Shown in pieces: positions 36,934 through 48,297 of a stretch of 64,000 bases of DNA. Origin of the DNA: Epiperipatus broadwayi (Eukaryota; Onychophora; Udeonychophora; Euonychophora; Peripatidae). Positions within the stretch are counted from its first letter, which is position 1. The number at the start of each line of letters is the position of its first letter. A program made the position numbers and the translations under genes. The stretch is taken from positions 2,118,056 to 2,182,055 of the forward strand of contig JAQFVV010000141.1 in NCBI GenBank assembly GCA_028023455.1. The letters run 5' to 3'. The notes under the pieces were generated by a model that saw nothing but the letters and a program-made list of their open reading frames with translations, ran no database searches and was not told where the DNA came from.

Positions 36934-37015
36934 AAGGATTTTGGTGCCCAACGTAGTAGGCTTAGATATTTAGTTAAGGATTTTGGTGCACAATTTTTAG
37001 GGCTTGATATATGTT
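36934..37015 (+). promoter_or_regulatory. Primer-binding-site region, tandemly duplicated
   Basis: TGGTGCCCAACGTAGTAGG at 36942 resembles the PBS complementary to tRNA-Lys used by several retroelements. It lies 17 bp past the LTR end, further than usual. A 42-bp unit starting AAGGATTTTGGTGC is repeated at 36934 and 36976; the second copy has lost the match after TGGTGC. Confidence 0.55.
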
Positions 37016-37462
37016 AGGGGAATTGAGTGATAGTTATAGATTTGTCAGTAAAAAAAAATGTATAGGTTAAAATGTATAATTTAGGAATTAATGATTAGTA
37101 TATTTTATTAAATATAAATAGTTTAGTATTTCTATAAGGGTAGTTATAATTGGTTAGATGTTAATTATAATATTAAAATAAAAATCTTATTATTAAAGTT
37201 ATTATAGTTTCATATGGTGTCTATAATATGATTATAATAAGTAAATAAATATGTAAATTATGAAAATGTGGCAAATAATTATTGTGTAATATGACCATGT
37301 CAATTCTTAAGATATTTTAAATGTATATTGAATATAATATATTGTGTGCAAATTGTCTGTGGATCATAGGTGTGAAAATTAATGACATGACACAATTTTG
37401 TTAGTTGTAGTTATATAATTGGTTAATAATAAATAGTGTAAAGTTTTAAAAGATGATATTTT

Positions 37463-38665
37463 ATGATTAATTGTAGAAGTGAATTGAGTGGAGATGGAAA
37501 GGTTGGTAGGGAATTATTTTTTGAAAATATTGATAATAAGTACTGCATACTACTAGAATTGAATTTTAAAAATATAGAAATGAATAACTGGGATAAAATT
37601 TTAGAAGTTGAGATGTCTAATTTTATTGCTGAGGATAATAGTTGTGAGGAGAGAAAAGAAGTGGAGAAATTAGTAGATTTTGAGACAATAGTAGAAAATA
37701 CTCAAAATATGGATAGTGAAATAGAGGAGGAGGAAGAGATAATTTTTAAAACAGTAGAAAAAGAAGTAATAAAAACTGAGAAAAATATAGAGAATTTCTC
37801 GATGTTTGATTTCATGAAGCATTTTGAATTAATGAGTCAAGGTATTGTTGATTCTTTTAAAGAAGATATGAAAGCTTTAAAAGAAGATATGAAAGAGGAG
37901 AGTAATAAAAACAGTATTAGATTTGATTCTTGTAAAGAAGATATGAAAGAGGAGATAGGATCTCTTAAAGAAAATATTAGAGAAGTTAAAGAAGACTTAA
38001 ATAAAGAAAGAGAAGAAATCAGATTTTGTATAAATAATATAAATAAAAAGATTGATGATAATTCTGAAATTGTAAAGAATTTTAAAAAAGAAGTAGAAGA
38101 TAAATTTGATAATCTTGATTTAAAGTTTAGTAAGAATGAGGAAGTAATTGAATCTTTAAAGATAGAAGTTATACAGATTGATGATAAGAATCAGGAATTA
38201 TTGGAAAGAAGATTTTGTGAATTTTCGGAAAACACTATTAAGAGTTTGAAAGGTCAAATAGAAGAATCTATTAATCAGTGTAGAATAAATAATAGTGATT
38301 TAGCTTTAAAAATTGATAGTTATAAATTGAAGGTTGACAATGAGATTTGTGGAGTTAAAAGCCATATTGATAATGTTAATGAGGACATTAGAAGTGTTAG
38401 AAGTACAATATTTCAAACTAAAGTAGATATAAAGGATGAAATGGAAAAGAAACTAATAGAAAAATTTAAGGATCTAAATATTAAAAGAATCGATGAACAT
38501 AAATATCGATCAAAAATAGGTGAGAATTTGAAACGTATGAAAAATGACATAAAAGAGCAAGCGGGTATATTAGAACAAAATAGTGATAAGTACAAGGAAA
38601 TATTAGATAAAAATTTAGACAAATTTAGAAAGGAGCAGAAAGTGTATGTAAAAACAAGTGCTTGA
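37463..38665 (+). CDS. Coiled-coil ORF upstream of gag
   Basis: A 400-residue open frame without stops. The first 70 residues are mixed; residues about 75-400 are K/E/D/N-rich with heptad spacing. Tandem KEDMK units (residues 133-185: KEDMKALKEDMKEE, then CKEDMKEEIGSLKENI) and further segments (KKEVEDKFDNLDLKFSKNEEV, ENLKRMKNDIKEQ) predict long coiled coils. No catalytic, zinc-knuckle or membrane motif is seen. It sits between the PBS and the recognisable gag, on the same strand and within the LTRs, so it belongs to the element. It could be an N-terminal, coiled-coil part of Gag separated by a frameshift, or an extra ORF. About 280 bp of stop-containing but similar-style sequence joins it to gag. 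Confidence 0.6.
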   Translation: MINCRSELSGDGKVGRELFFENIDNKYCILLELNFKNIEMNNWDKILEVEMSNFIAEDNSCEERKEVEKLVDFETIVENTQNMDSEIEEEEEIIFKTVEKEVIKTEKNIENFSMFDFMKHFELMSQGIVDSFKEDMKALKEDMKEESNKNSIRFDSCKEDMKEEIGSLKENIREVKEDLNKEREEIRFCINNINKKIDDNSEIVKNFKKEVEDKFDNLDLKFSKNEEVIESLKIEVIQIDDKNQELLERRFCEFSENTIKSLKGQIEESINQCRINNSDLALKIDSYKLKVDNEICGVKSHIDNVNEDIRSVRSTIFQTKVDIKDEMEKKLIEKFKDLNIKRIDEHKYRSKIGENLKRMKNDIKEQAGILEQNSDKYKEILDKNLDKFRKEQKVYVKTSA

Positions 38666-38946
38666 ACAGATTGATTTTGAGGGAAAATTTCAACAGATGT
38701 GTAACCAGATAGAGATGAAAATGTAAATGATACAAGGACAGAATTAGTAAAAGAGAAATTAATTGATAAGACATATGAAGATTATATTAATTTATCACTA
38801 ATAAACAAAGTAGGATCTGTAAAGAAAGGTGATAGTAATCAATCAGAACACACTGTTGTTAAAGAAATTGATAGCAGACCGGTTAGAGAAATAGTTAATT
38901 ATGAGGGAAGTGCAAATAATTCGATGGCCTTACGTTTTATGAAAAA

Positions 38947-39456
38947 ATGCCATTTAAGGGAGAGTATATAGAAAATCCCTCAGAGTTCTTGAATAATTTA
39001 GATGAATTATTTTCCATATGTTCATTATCAGAGAAAGAAAAAGTAGCCGTTTGTAGCAACCATTTATATGGAATTGCTAAAGATTGGTGGCAATCACTTT
39101 TTGAAAAACCAGTAACTTACGGCAATTTTAAATGTCTTATTATAGGAAGTTTTTGGAACTCTGATAAGCAAGATAGTATTAGATACCAAATTACCCAGGA
39201 AAAATACCATATCAGCAAAGGTAATTATACAAGTTTCTTTAGAAATCAGGCTGTTAGATTGAAAACATTAACTGCTTGTCCATTATCAGAAGGACAGATT
39301 GTGAGAATAGTAAGACATAATTTGCCTAAAATTGTCGAACAGTTATTGATAGCTGCTGATCGTTATTCGATAGCAGAGGTTTCAGAAGTGTTAGATGCTC
39401 TTGAGGTAGCTGAGGTATCTATAGACAATAGATTTAAGTTAAATAAAGAGAAATAA
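38947..39456 (+). CDS. Retrotransposon Gag capsid domain
   Basis: The 169-residue frame matches the Retrotrans_gag pattern: YIENPSEFLNNLDELFSIC, then AVCSNHLYGIAKDWWQSLF (the conserved A..WW), TYGNFKCLIIGSFWN, RYQITQEKYHISKGNYTSFFRNQA and VRIVRHNLPKIVEQLL. In gypsy elements this is the capsid part of Gag that assembles the particle around element RNA. The ATG at 38949-38951 lies next to the listed start, but coding-like sequence continues upstream in another frame, so the true start was probably further 5' (in the coiled-coil ORF). A stop after NKEK splits it from the next short frame. Confidence 0.85.
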   Translation: MPFKGEYIENPSEFLNNLDELFSICSLSEKEKVAVCSNHLYGIAKDWWQSLFEKPVTYGNFKCLIIGSFWNSDKQDSIRYQITQEKYHISKGNYTSFFRNQAVRLKTLTACPLSEGQIVRIVRHNLPKIVEQLLIAADRYSIAEVSEVLDALEVAEVSIDNRFKLNKEK

Positions 39457-39490
39457 TTATCCTTTATCCAATGTTAATGTCAATACTGGT

Positions 39491-39688
39491 ATGAGATCTT
39501 CTGCAGGGTTTAAAAAGAGATATGAATACAGGGATAGAGATAAGATGTCTCCATACTTAAGAAAATTTGTTAGATTCGATACATGTAGGAATGGAAATGA
39601 TAATCAAAGTAATCAGCCTTCTACTAGTGGTGTGACCACAATATTAAAAAGACCAACTAATAAAGCTAGTAATAAGAAATTAAACTAA
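39491..39688 (+). pseudogene. Gag C-terminal remnant
   Basis: A 65-residue basic frame (RSSAGFKKRYEYRDRDKMS..., KRPTNKASNKK) in the place of nucleocapsid between capsid and protease. No CCHC zinc knuckle is visible. It is probably the continuation of Gag after a frameshift near 39,450. Confidence 0.5.
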
Positions 39689-39788
39689 AAAGGTCTTTGT
39701 ATGTCAGTTCCTCTTTGCAAGGACCCGGTGCTAACAAAATGGGGAACGATCAGATGTGGATGCTTAGTACTTTAGATCTTGATATTGA

Positions 39789-41243
39789 TTTTTAGAGCCA
39801 TTTACTATAGGCGAACCACCTATAACTTATCAATGTCCTATTGTAATTTTATACATAAACAATATCAGAATTGAAGCATTAATTGACTCTGGAAGTCAAG
39901 CTTCCATATTGTCAGAGTCAACATATCAAAATCTGGTGAGTACAGAAAGGGATATACCTTCATTGCCAGTAAAGCAAATACAGGTAACTTTAGCAAATGG
40001 AAAGAGGACAAAGTTATCAAATAAACAAGTCTGGATTACCTTCAAAATAAATAATACAGAGTTTGGGCATGTTTTCCTTATTATGCCTGGGTTAATACAT
40101 GAAGCCATAATAGGAGCTGACTTCATGATTTTAAATAAATGTCAAATTGATTTTTATAATAAAAATTTTATTTGTAAAAAAGAAAGGCTTAATTTTGAAT
40201 ATGGTCTGCATAACTTTTCTAATCAATTATTATGCATCCAAAATACATTAATTGATGCCAGCATAAAGGCTAAAATTGAACATGTTTATGCAATAAATTC
40301 TAAATTGGGTGAAAATTTATATCAATTAATGTACGATTTTAAAAACATATTTTCTAAAATCCCTGGTATAATAAAGGGATATACCCATAGGATAAAATTG
40401 AAGAGTAATGATCCTTTCCATCAAAAGATGTACCCAATTCCTTACCAATATAAGGATGAGGTACAGAGTCAAATTGATAAAATGCTAGAGTGGAATATAA
40501 TTAAAAAATGTCCTTCTTTTTACGTAAACCCATTGGTTATTGTAAAGAAGAAGGATGGTAGTATTAGGGTATGTTTAGATACTCATATGCTAAATAATGT
40601 AACTATACCAGAGCGTGACATTCCTCCACCTGTACATGAGCTCTTAACTAAGTTTCACAAGAGGTCAATTTTCTCTACATTTGATCTGACAGCTAGTTAT
40701 TGGCAAATACCACTGCATGAGAATGATCAGCAGTATACAGCATTTCGATTACAAGGCCAGTCATATGTTTTCAGACGAATGCCTTTTGGTCTCATTAATA
40801 GTGGTACTGGCTTGATCAGATGTTTGGACATGATTTTTTCGAAACAATTAAAAGAAAAAATCATCATGTATGTGGATAATATAGTTATTGCTTCTGATAA
40901 TTTACATGAGCATCTCCAACACTTAGAATTATTTTTTACAGAATGTAATATAAAGAATGTCAAAATTAATATGGAGAAATGTTCAATAGCAGCAAAAGAA
41001 ATCACTTTTCTGGGTCATTTAATAAATGAACATGGAATCCAGCCCCATCCTGAAAAGATTGCAGCTATTCAGCGTTTTCCCATTCCAAAAACAGTAAAAC
41101 AATTAAAGTCATTTTTTGGATTATGTATTATTACAATAGATTTTATAACAATTTTGCTGAAAATACTATACATTTGTCTTGGTTGTTTAGGAAAACTGAA
41201 AAATGGAAGTGGACTGTTGACCATGATAATGAATTTAGTATAA
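39789..41243 (+). CDS. Gypsy protease-reverse transcriptase (Pol, 5' part)
   Basis: The frame is open from 39789. The retroviral-type aspartic protease has its active site at EALIDSGSQAS (about 39870-39903) and the flap-end motif AIIGADFM near 40110. RT follows: KKKDGSIRVCLDTHMLNN (fingers), FSTFDLTASYWQIPL (motif A, catalytic D), FRRMPFGLINSG (motif B) and IIMYVDNIVIASD (motif C). Motif C should be YVDD, so the second catalytic D is N here and the enzyme should be inactive. EITFLGHLINEHGIQPHPEKI and LKSFFGL are thumb/connection motifs. A frameshift near 41,120-41,140 moves RNase H into the next frame. No ATG start: Pol would be made by fusion or frameshift with Gag. Confidence 0.9.
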   Translation, partial: FLEPFTIGEPPITYQCPIVILYINNIRIEALIDSGSQASILSESTYQNLVSTERDIPSLPVKQIQVTLANGKRTKLSNKQVWITFKINNTEFGHVFLIMPGLIHEAIIGADFMILNKCQIDFYNKNFICKKERLNFEYGLHNFSNQLLCIQNTLIDASIKAKIEHVYAINSKLGENLYQLMYDFKNIFSKIPGIIKGYTHRIKLKSNDPFHQKMYPIPYQYKDEVQSQIDKMLEWNIIKKCPSFYVNPLVIVKKKDGSIRVCLDTHMLNNVTIPERDIPPPVHELLTKFHKRSIFSTFDLTASYWQIPLHENDQQYTAFRLQGQSYVFRRMPFGLINSGTGLIRCLDMIFSKQLKEKIIMYVDNIVIASDNLHEHLQHLELFFTECNIKNVKINMEKCSIAAKEITFLGHLINEHGIQPHPEKIAAIQRFPIPKTVKQLKSFFGLCIITIDFITILLKILYICLGCLGKLKNGSGLLTMIMNLV

Positions 41244-42967
41244 TTAAAAATAAATTTTTAAAACACGTGATTTTAATGTATCCTGACTTTAATAAAACAT
41301 TCTATGTACAGACAGATAGTAGTTACTATGGTCTGGGAGTAGTGTTATATCAGCTTGATGAGGATCAGGTACCTCATGTGTTGTACTTCTTAAGCCGACA
41401 TTTAAGAGGTGCTGAGTTGAATTACACTATTACTGAAAAGAAGACCCTAGCTGTTGTCTGGGCTTTTCAGAAATTACGTCAATTTTTATTGGGTTCAGAG
41501 GTGATTGTGTTGACTGACCATAGGAGCTTGGAATTTTTAAATAGAAGCTACCTCAGTAATGAGAGACTTGTTAGGTGGAGCTTGTATCTCCAACAATTCA
41601 ATTATAGAGTTCTCTATATTGAAGGGAGACAGAATATCCCTGCTGATATTCTTAGCCACCACCCTATTTGTCTGATGTCCCAACATCCTAATACTCAAAA
41701 TATAATTATTAGCAATGTTGATGTGGTCAGGGATGAATTTATAGTGGATGATTATAATAATTTCACTATGATTCAAGGTCAGGATCAGAAATTAAATAGA
41801 ATCATGACTATCTTAAATAATCATGATAATATAAATATTAAAAATAAATATATAAAAAGGATTTTTAGCAAGTATAAGATGTACCAGAATCTACTTATGT
41901 ATAATTTAAAGTCAAATCAGGGGGAATCATGGAGGATAGTTGTACCTAAATCTATGATTGATAAATTGATAATGTATGTTCATTGTAGTTATGGTCACTA
42001 TGGTGCACCAAAGATCATGTATGTTTTAAAATCTATTTTTTATTGGAATGGAATGTATAAACAGGTAATAAGGAAAATTAAAACATGTTCTACTTGCTTG
42101 AAGTCTAAATATTGTAATAAATCGTATGTAGGTGTTATGCAGCCTATTATTCCAGATCGATCTAATGAACTATTAGCGATTGATTTTTATGGGCCTCTTC
42201 CACCATTTAGACAACATAAGTTTATTTTGGTAACCTATGATGTTTTTAGTAAATTTGTATCAGCGTATCCAGTGCCTAAAACTAGTGCACATTTTGTAAT
42301 TAAATGCATGCTTAATTATCAATTTCCATTAGTAGGGAAACCAAAAATCATACTTACAGATCATGCTACAGCTTTTATATCTGGTAGGTGGAATCAGTGG
42401 ATTCAAGATCAAAACCTCAAACATGTTATGAGCTCCATAAGAAACCCTCAGTCTAATCCTTATGAACGTGTTATGTGGGAGCTTAGTCGATTATTTAGGG
42501 TTTATGTAGCTGGTAATCATAAAAAATGGGTTCATAAACTTCCTGAGGTTATTAATTACATTAATAGTACATATAATGAATCTACTGGTTTTACTCCTAT
42601 TTGTTTACATTATGGTAGACATGAACCATTATTAATTAAAACACCTATACCAATTGTAAGGGAACAAATTAATAGGGATGAAGATATTAATCAAGCTAAA
42701 GTAAAGCTTCATATTATGTTTGCAAAGAGAGTAAAAAAATCCCATAATAAACCACATCCATTTAAAGTTAATGATTTAGTTCTAGTTAGAACACCCCATG
42801 TTAGCAACTTTCAAAGAAATCAATTTAAAAAATTTCTTAGTCTGTATGAGGGTCCATATAAAATATCTTGCAAAGTAGGTGAAAATGCATTTATGTTAGC
42901 CACACCAGATGGTGAGAAAGGAACTTATAATGCCAGAAGTTTGATTCCATATCCTTCTGAAGTGTGA
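41123..42967 (+). CDS. Gypsy RNase H-integrase (Pol, 3' part)
   Basis: The 614-residue frame starts at the RT connection. RNase H: FYVQTDSSYYGLGVVL (first D), RGAELNYTITEKKTLAVVWA (E) and VIVLTDHRSLEFL (D). Integrase: the HHCC zinc finger (VHCSYGHYG... and CSTCLKSK), catalytic core with LLAIDFYGPLPP (D), IILTDHATAF (D) and RNPQSNPYERVMWELSRLF (E, the normal spacing of the DDE triad), and a C-terminal LYEGPYKISCKVGENAFMLATPDG block like the GPY/F module. All three integrase acidic residues are kept. It ends in ARSLIPYPSEV with a TGA. It should have been translated with protease-RT; the single frameshift at its start separates them. Confidence 0.92.
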   Translation: MYYYNRFYNNFAENTIHLSWLFRKTEKWKWTVDHDNEFSIIKNKFLKHVILMYPDFNKTFYVQTDSSYYGLGVVLYQLDEDQVPHVLYFLSRHLRGAELNYTITEKKTLAVVWAFQKLRQFLLGSEVIVLTDHRSLEFLNRSYLSNERLVRWSLYLQQFNYRVLYIEGRQNIPADILSHHPICLMSQHPNTQNIIISNVDVVRDEFIVDDYNNFTMIQGQDQKLNRIMTILNNHDNINIKNKYIKRIFSKYKMYQNLLMYNLKSNQGESWRIVVPKSMIDKLIMYVHCSYGHYGAPKIMYVLKSIFYWNGMYKQVIRKIKTCSTCLKSKYCNKSYVGVMQPIIPDRSNELLAIDFYGPLPPFRQHKFILVTYDVFSKFVSAYPVPKTSAHFVIKCMLNYQFPLVGKPKIILTDHATAFISGRWNQWIQDQNLKHVMSSIRNPQSNPYERVMWELSRLFRVYVAGNHKKWVHKLPEVINYINSTYNESTGFTPICLHYGRHEPLLIKTPIPIVREQINRDEDINQAKVKLHIMFAKRVKKSHNKPHPFKVNDLVLVRTPHVSNFQRNQFKKFLSLYEGPYKISCKVGENAFMLATPDGEKGTYNARSLIPYPSEV

Positions 42968-43069
42968 ATGATAATTTTCAAAAAGATGTATCGTGGGTGG
43001 AGATTTTCAGTGTTATGTTCAGATACTTTATATTTTTTTTTATATCATGAAATAATTTATTATTATATA

Positions 43070-43570
43070 TAGTAAGTTAGCAGAAGAAAATAAAGATTTT
43101 ATTGAATTAGTTTATAAAAAAATATATGATGAGGTATCATTTGTTAAGTCAGTAAATGATAATTTAGGAAGAAATGAATTTTTTTTTTGTCAGAATAACT
43201 AAAAAAAAAATATCGAGTTAGCTGTTGAAGTAAATATTTTAAATAATAAATTAGTTAATAAAAGATAGAAGAGTATAAAAAAACTCATTATAATGACTAA
43301 GGGAGGAATAAATGGAAATAGAGAGTATGTTAAAATAAGTGATAAGAGTAAATAGATCTTATGAAAGGTTAGTTTATGAAAAAAGTTATGGATGAATTTA
43401 AGAATTTTCATGAATATTGTAGTAATGATCATAAAATTAATAAATCTTCAGGGATAAAGTTAATCTCTTTAGATGAAAAGTGTCTAGATTTATTAGATAA
43501 TGATTTATTAAAAACTGCTAATGAAACTAGCAACAAGTTTAAAAGTAAATGCAAGATGTGATTCAAAAAG
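43070..43570 (+). pseudogene. Remnant of a third ORF between integrase and 3' LTR
   Basis: Several short frames (the longest 43376-43561, with MDEFKNFHEYCSNDHKINK) code K/N/E-rich, helix-like peptides similar in style to the coiled-coil ORF. No env-like signal peptide or membrane segment is visible. Broken by many stops; function unknown. Confidence 0.35.
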
Positions 43571-43939
43571 GTAGTGTTAATTATAGAAATATGTGTTCAC
43601 AGTTTAGTTTGTATAAAAAGGTGTTATTTAAAGGAATTAAAAAAAAAACTTGATATTTCATGGTAAGATTAGAAAAAAAAAAATTAATCTAATTAAAGAT
43701 ATAAATAAAGGAAAAGTGAGACTTAATTTTATAAAATAAAAGAAAGTTATGATGATTTTATTTAAAAGTGTTTTCTAGTTGAGATTTTAATGTGATGTTC
43801 CAATGCTTTATAGAATTTCATGTTAAAGTGATTTATTATGATATTCAATGATAAGAAAATTTTTAACTATATACAAAATGGAGATGATAATTATAGATTA
43901 AAGAAGGTGAAGGTAGATGGTTAATTTAAAATTTTATCC

Positions 43940-43953
43940 GAAGGAGGAGGATA
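43940..43953 (+). promoter_or_regulatory. Polypurine tract
   Basis: GAAGGAGGAGGATA ends exactly where the 3' LTR begins with TGTGCCC, as expected of the plus-strand primer site of an LTR retrotransposon. It fixes the LTR start at 43954. Confidence 0.85.
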
Positions 43954-46900
43954 TGTGCCCTTTTGTATGGGTCTCCATAAATTGTTATATCAATTTGTTA
44001 AAAATTTTAAATTTAAGATATATTATAGCTATATGATGTTGATTTTATTTCTAATAATCTTTCAAAAGTTTAATTAAAGTAAACTATGAATATTTGATAT
44101 GTGAAATTGTGCTAATATTTGGGAGAGATGTTTCAATAAAAAATGATAATATTATATGGTTGGGAAAACTGGCCATGATTGATACTGCATTAATAAGTTT
44201 TGTAAATAAATGTTTAAAGCTAAAAGTTTAAAAAAAGACAAGTTTAAATTAAATGCATATATATTTATTATTGATAAAGATTAATATTTAGTAAGTGAAT
44301 GTAGGTATTTTGTTATTGATAATATATAATAGAATATTAGTATTTGATTTTATAATATAAAATTATTATATTAAAGTTGTTATAATATATTATTTGTTTT
44401 AAAAAATATTTATTTTTTAAAATTGAATTGTTAGTTTACTTTTAGATAATTACAAGCGTTTATATCTGTGTTGTAAATCAGGTGACAGATAGACATATGT
44501 ACACATATGCTTGTAAGTTTTTCTAGTAAAGTTGCAAAACTGTTTTAAAATTCTATTATAAAATTTATAAATATTATATTGGCTATCACGAGATAAAAAT
44601 AAAAATAATTAGCGTGAAATATTAAATCTGATTTTTAAAATACTGTTTAAAAAATATAATGAATAAAAATAGACTTAGTTTGTTTAGAAAAATAGTCTTA
44701 TAAAAGTTAAAAATGAAATAAAGTAAAACATATCTTTTTAAAAAAATGTTTAATGGATTTAAATAAATGATAAAAATTAATTTAAGAATTAAGTAATGTA
44801 ATAAATAATAAATATTAAATAAGTCAATATTTATTTTTAATTTTGTATTGTTGGTAAGATATGTAAATAGGCTAGCAAGGTGATTGTTTAATTACCAATC
44901 AAGTGGGTAATTTCTTCCGGTATAAAAACCGAGGTTCAATTGTTCAGAGGGTGATTGGAATTTTTTTTTAAGTGAAGTGTGCTATTAAATATAGCTAAGT
45001 AAAAAAAATTATAGACGCTCTTACAATAGTTTCTTAATTTATAAGAGTGTAGTTCTAAATAATTTTATAAAAGTTTACCGTTTAAAATGCAGTGCTAATT
45101 TATTTATAGTTCCCTATTGATCGTCTCTATTAAAGCTCGATTTTACTATCAAATAATCATGAAAATATCGTATATCGATAAAATGTGTTGGAAACCTTAT
45201 ATTAAAAATATAGTGAACGCTGGATTAACTAGGAGAATTACTAGTTGGATAAAAATAATATATTGGACATTATATGAATTTAAAAGTTGATTATAATTGA
45301 TTTCTTATAAACAAATATGTTAAAGAAAGATAAATACTTCTTTATGAAGAAAGTATTTTTAAATTACATATTTAAATATATCTTTTGGTAAAGATATGGA
45401 AGATAATAATAATTGCAGAAATACTTGCCTTATTAAGTCTTTGTTGTTTAAAAGACTAAATTTTGATAATTTTAAAAGGCAGATAAATCGGAAAATTAAT
45501 TGATAAGTAAATACCTATATAAAAAAAAAACGTTATAATATTTAAATTCTATATGCTGGTTATATAGAAAATTTTAAAAAAATGTTTTGCTGAATATTTA
45601 AAGAAATACGCACAGAAGTATATGAGGATATCCAAGTCAATTTTTATAAAAACTTAAATTAAACATTTAACTATTGATTAATCCTAGAAAGATAATAACT
45701 TTTAAATAAATCTGGATCCTATAAACTGTTTTAATTATTATTTTGTTTCTTTATGGTGGAACTTATTTTATCTTATTTTATTTTTAAAAAAAACGTTTTT
45801 CCATTTATTTCATAAAAACTGTTTAAACACGTGATGTACCGGGAAAAGGAAGTGGTGTTGGTAAAATGTTGTGCCTAGAAAAAAAGAACAATTGTGGGTG
45901 GAAAGAAGACACGGTTGGATTTTTATGTAACATATTTTGTTTTCTTAACTAACATAGATATTTAATTATTTATTGATCTATTAGAGATAAGAGAGGTACA
46001 TTTTAAAAGTAACTACATATTAATATAACACTTAATTTCCTAAAGTTTATTTTTTTTATATAATTTTACAACACATAATATTTTAAGAATAATTGTTGAG
46101 TATAAATGTGATATTATTTTGTAAAACTATAATCCTGGAGGACATCATTTGGCTGATTATAAATTGGAGTATCATTTATGGTAATAATTATATAATATTA
46201 ATAATTTAATGTATTTTGCTTTATTTTCTTTAGATAATCCAAATATTATTGATTGTTGAGTGAATGTATAAATATTTAAAGAACATACATGCATAATATT
46301 ATCAATAATAGTTTTATTTTAATATGCGTACTGTATTTTATAATATAAATTTATTACAACGTAATAAGAGTTATCCAGAAATAATTATATGATTCTTTCG
46401 TGAATAAACTTTAATATTTCTATTATAATATTAGGAATTTGATTTATTATATTAGTATGAGTCATTTATATTTATTTTCAAGTTAGTAAGAAGTAGAAAA
46501 AAAAATATATCTATATTTATTTATTTTTTTTATTAGACAAGTTAAATTAATTTTATATAGAAAGTTATATTTTGTTTGAAGGGTTTATCAGATATAGATG
46601 ATGAGATATAATAGAGTTTGGATAGTCATTTTTTTAAAAAAATTGGTAAGCTGATACTGAAGTTAAATAAGATTAGAATGATATTTGAAGATAGGGTTTT
46701 ATTAAGAGGGAATAGGAATAACAAGTAGAGAAGAATAATAGTTTAAATGGAAAAGAATCATAGAATTTTATTTTAATATAATAACGTTATAAAAATTGGT
46801 AATTTATAAATAAAAATTTTCGTCTTTACAAAATTGTTGAATAATTTTAAAAATATTATTTTAAGAAAAGAACATATATGTATTGCATATTTTGGTAAGA

Positions 46901-48297
46901 CATATATTATGAAATTACATCAGAATGAAGTAAATAATTATGTAATCAATAAAAGTCATATAATGTTACAAAGTTATATCAATCTATACATTAGTTGATA
47001 TTTAGTTAATGCTAATAATAAATGTAATACATAATAGTTACATTATAGTAGAAATAGCTATAATACTTAAATGGAGTAGCATTTTAATTATTAAAGTTTG
47101 TTTATTTTACATGTGCTACATAAGTGATATTTCACATAAAAGCCTTTTATTGTACTAAGTGATTATAAATGATATCTAGTAAAATATAAGTTCATAGACT
47201 CAATTACATGTTACTAATAAAACATTTAAGAAATGTATGGATTATTTATTTTGGATTATAGAAATAACAACAATGTAAGAATCTTGTATTATTATTATTT
47301 TTCTTATTTTTATTTTCTTGATTTTCCACTTATAATGTAAATAATGTATATAAGTTGTTTATTAAAGTTGATGTAAATAAATTTGTTTAAGTTGTTTTAA
47401 AAGTGTGTCGAATTCATTATTTTGCACCACAGCATTTGACAACAGATAATTTGAATAAAACATAATATTTGCACAATATGAATTAAATTATTATTATTAT
47501 TTTTAAAAAAGAAATACAGTATTTTCTTAAGATAATTTATAGAAATTCATTGGCATTAACATATTATGTTATAATGGTCACAAAAATAATTATAATGCAC
47601 AATATAAGAGTATAATATTATTTATTGCCACATATTATTAAATTATAAGATTTTATTATATTCTTAATTTAGATACTATATGAAGATAAAAGACATATAG
47701 ATGATTTACTTGTTTTCTTAATGATTAGTAGTATAATAAAATAGATGAGGTTAACTTATACACTGGAGATTGTTATTTAGTTATTTATTATTATTATAGG
47801 TTAGGTGTAGTTAGGTCTGATATTAAATCCCTTATCATGCCTATCTGCAAGAAGTGTTATTACTTTAAGATAATTAAAAGAACCTGAGATTATTTAGTTA
47901 TATTTCTTTGATAAAAGATTGAGATTTATTTATTACTATTATGGAAGTTAGTTAATTTTTTATAAAAGACATAAGAGTGCTATAGATGTATTAGTGAGAT
48001 AATAAAGAGGTAATAGTATTCTTATGCCATTGAGATAATGTCTTAGAAGACATAGGCTCAATGTAAATTCATATTACCACTTGTAACTTCACTTCATAGT
48101 CTCATGATTTAATAAATACTTATTTAGTTAGTGCACGATATTGAACTATATTAATTTTTCTGTTAGTTGTACTAAATCTGATAAGATATAGTATTATAAA
48201 AATATATTAATAATAGTTATACATATTTTAGTCGAGCATAACAATTTAATTGAGCTAGTCATATTTTAAGTTATATTATATTTCCGGAAGTGAGGGT

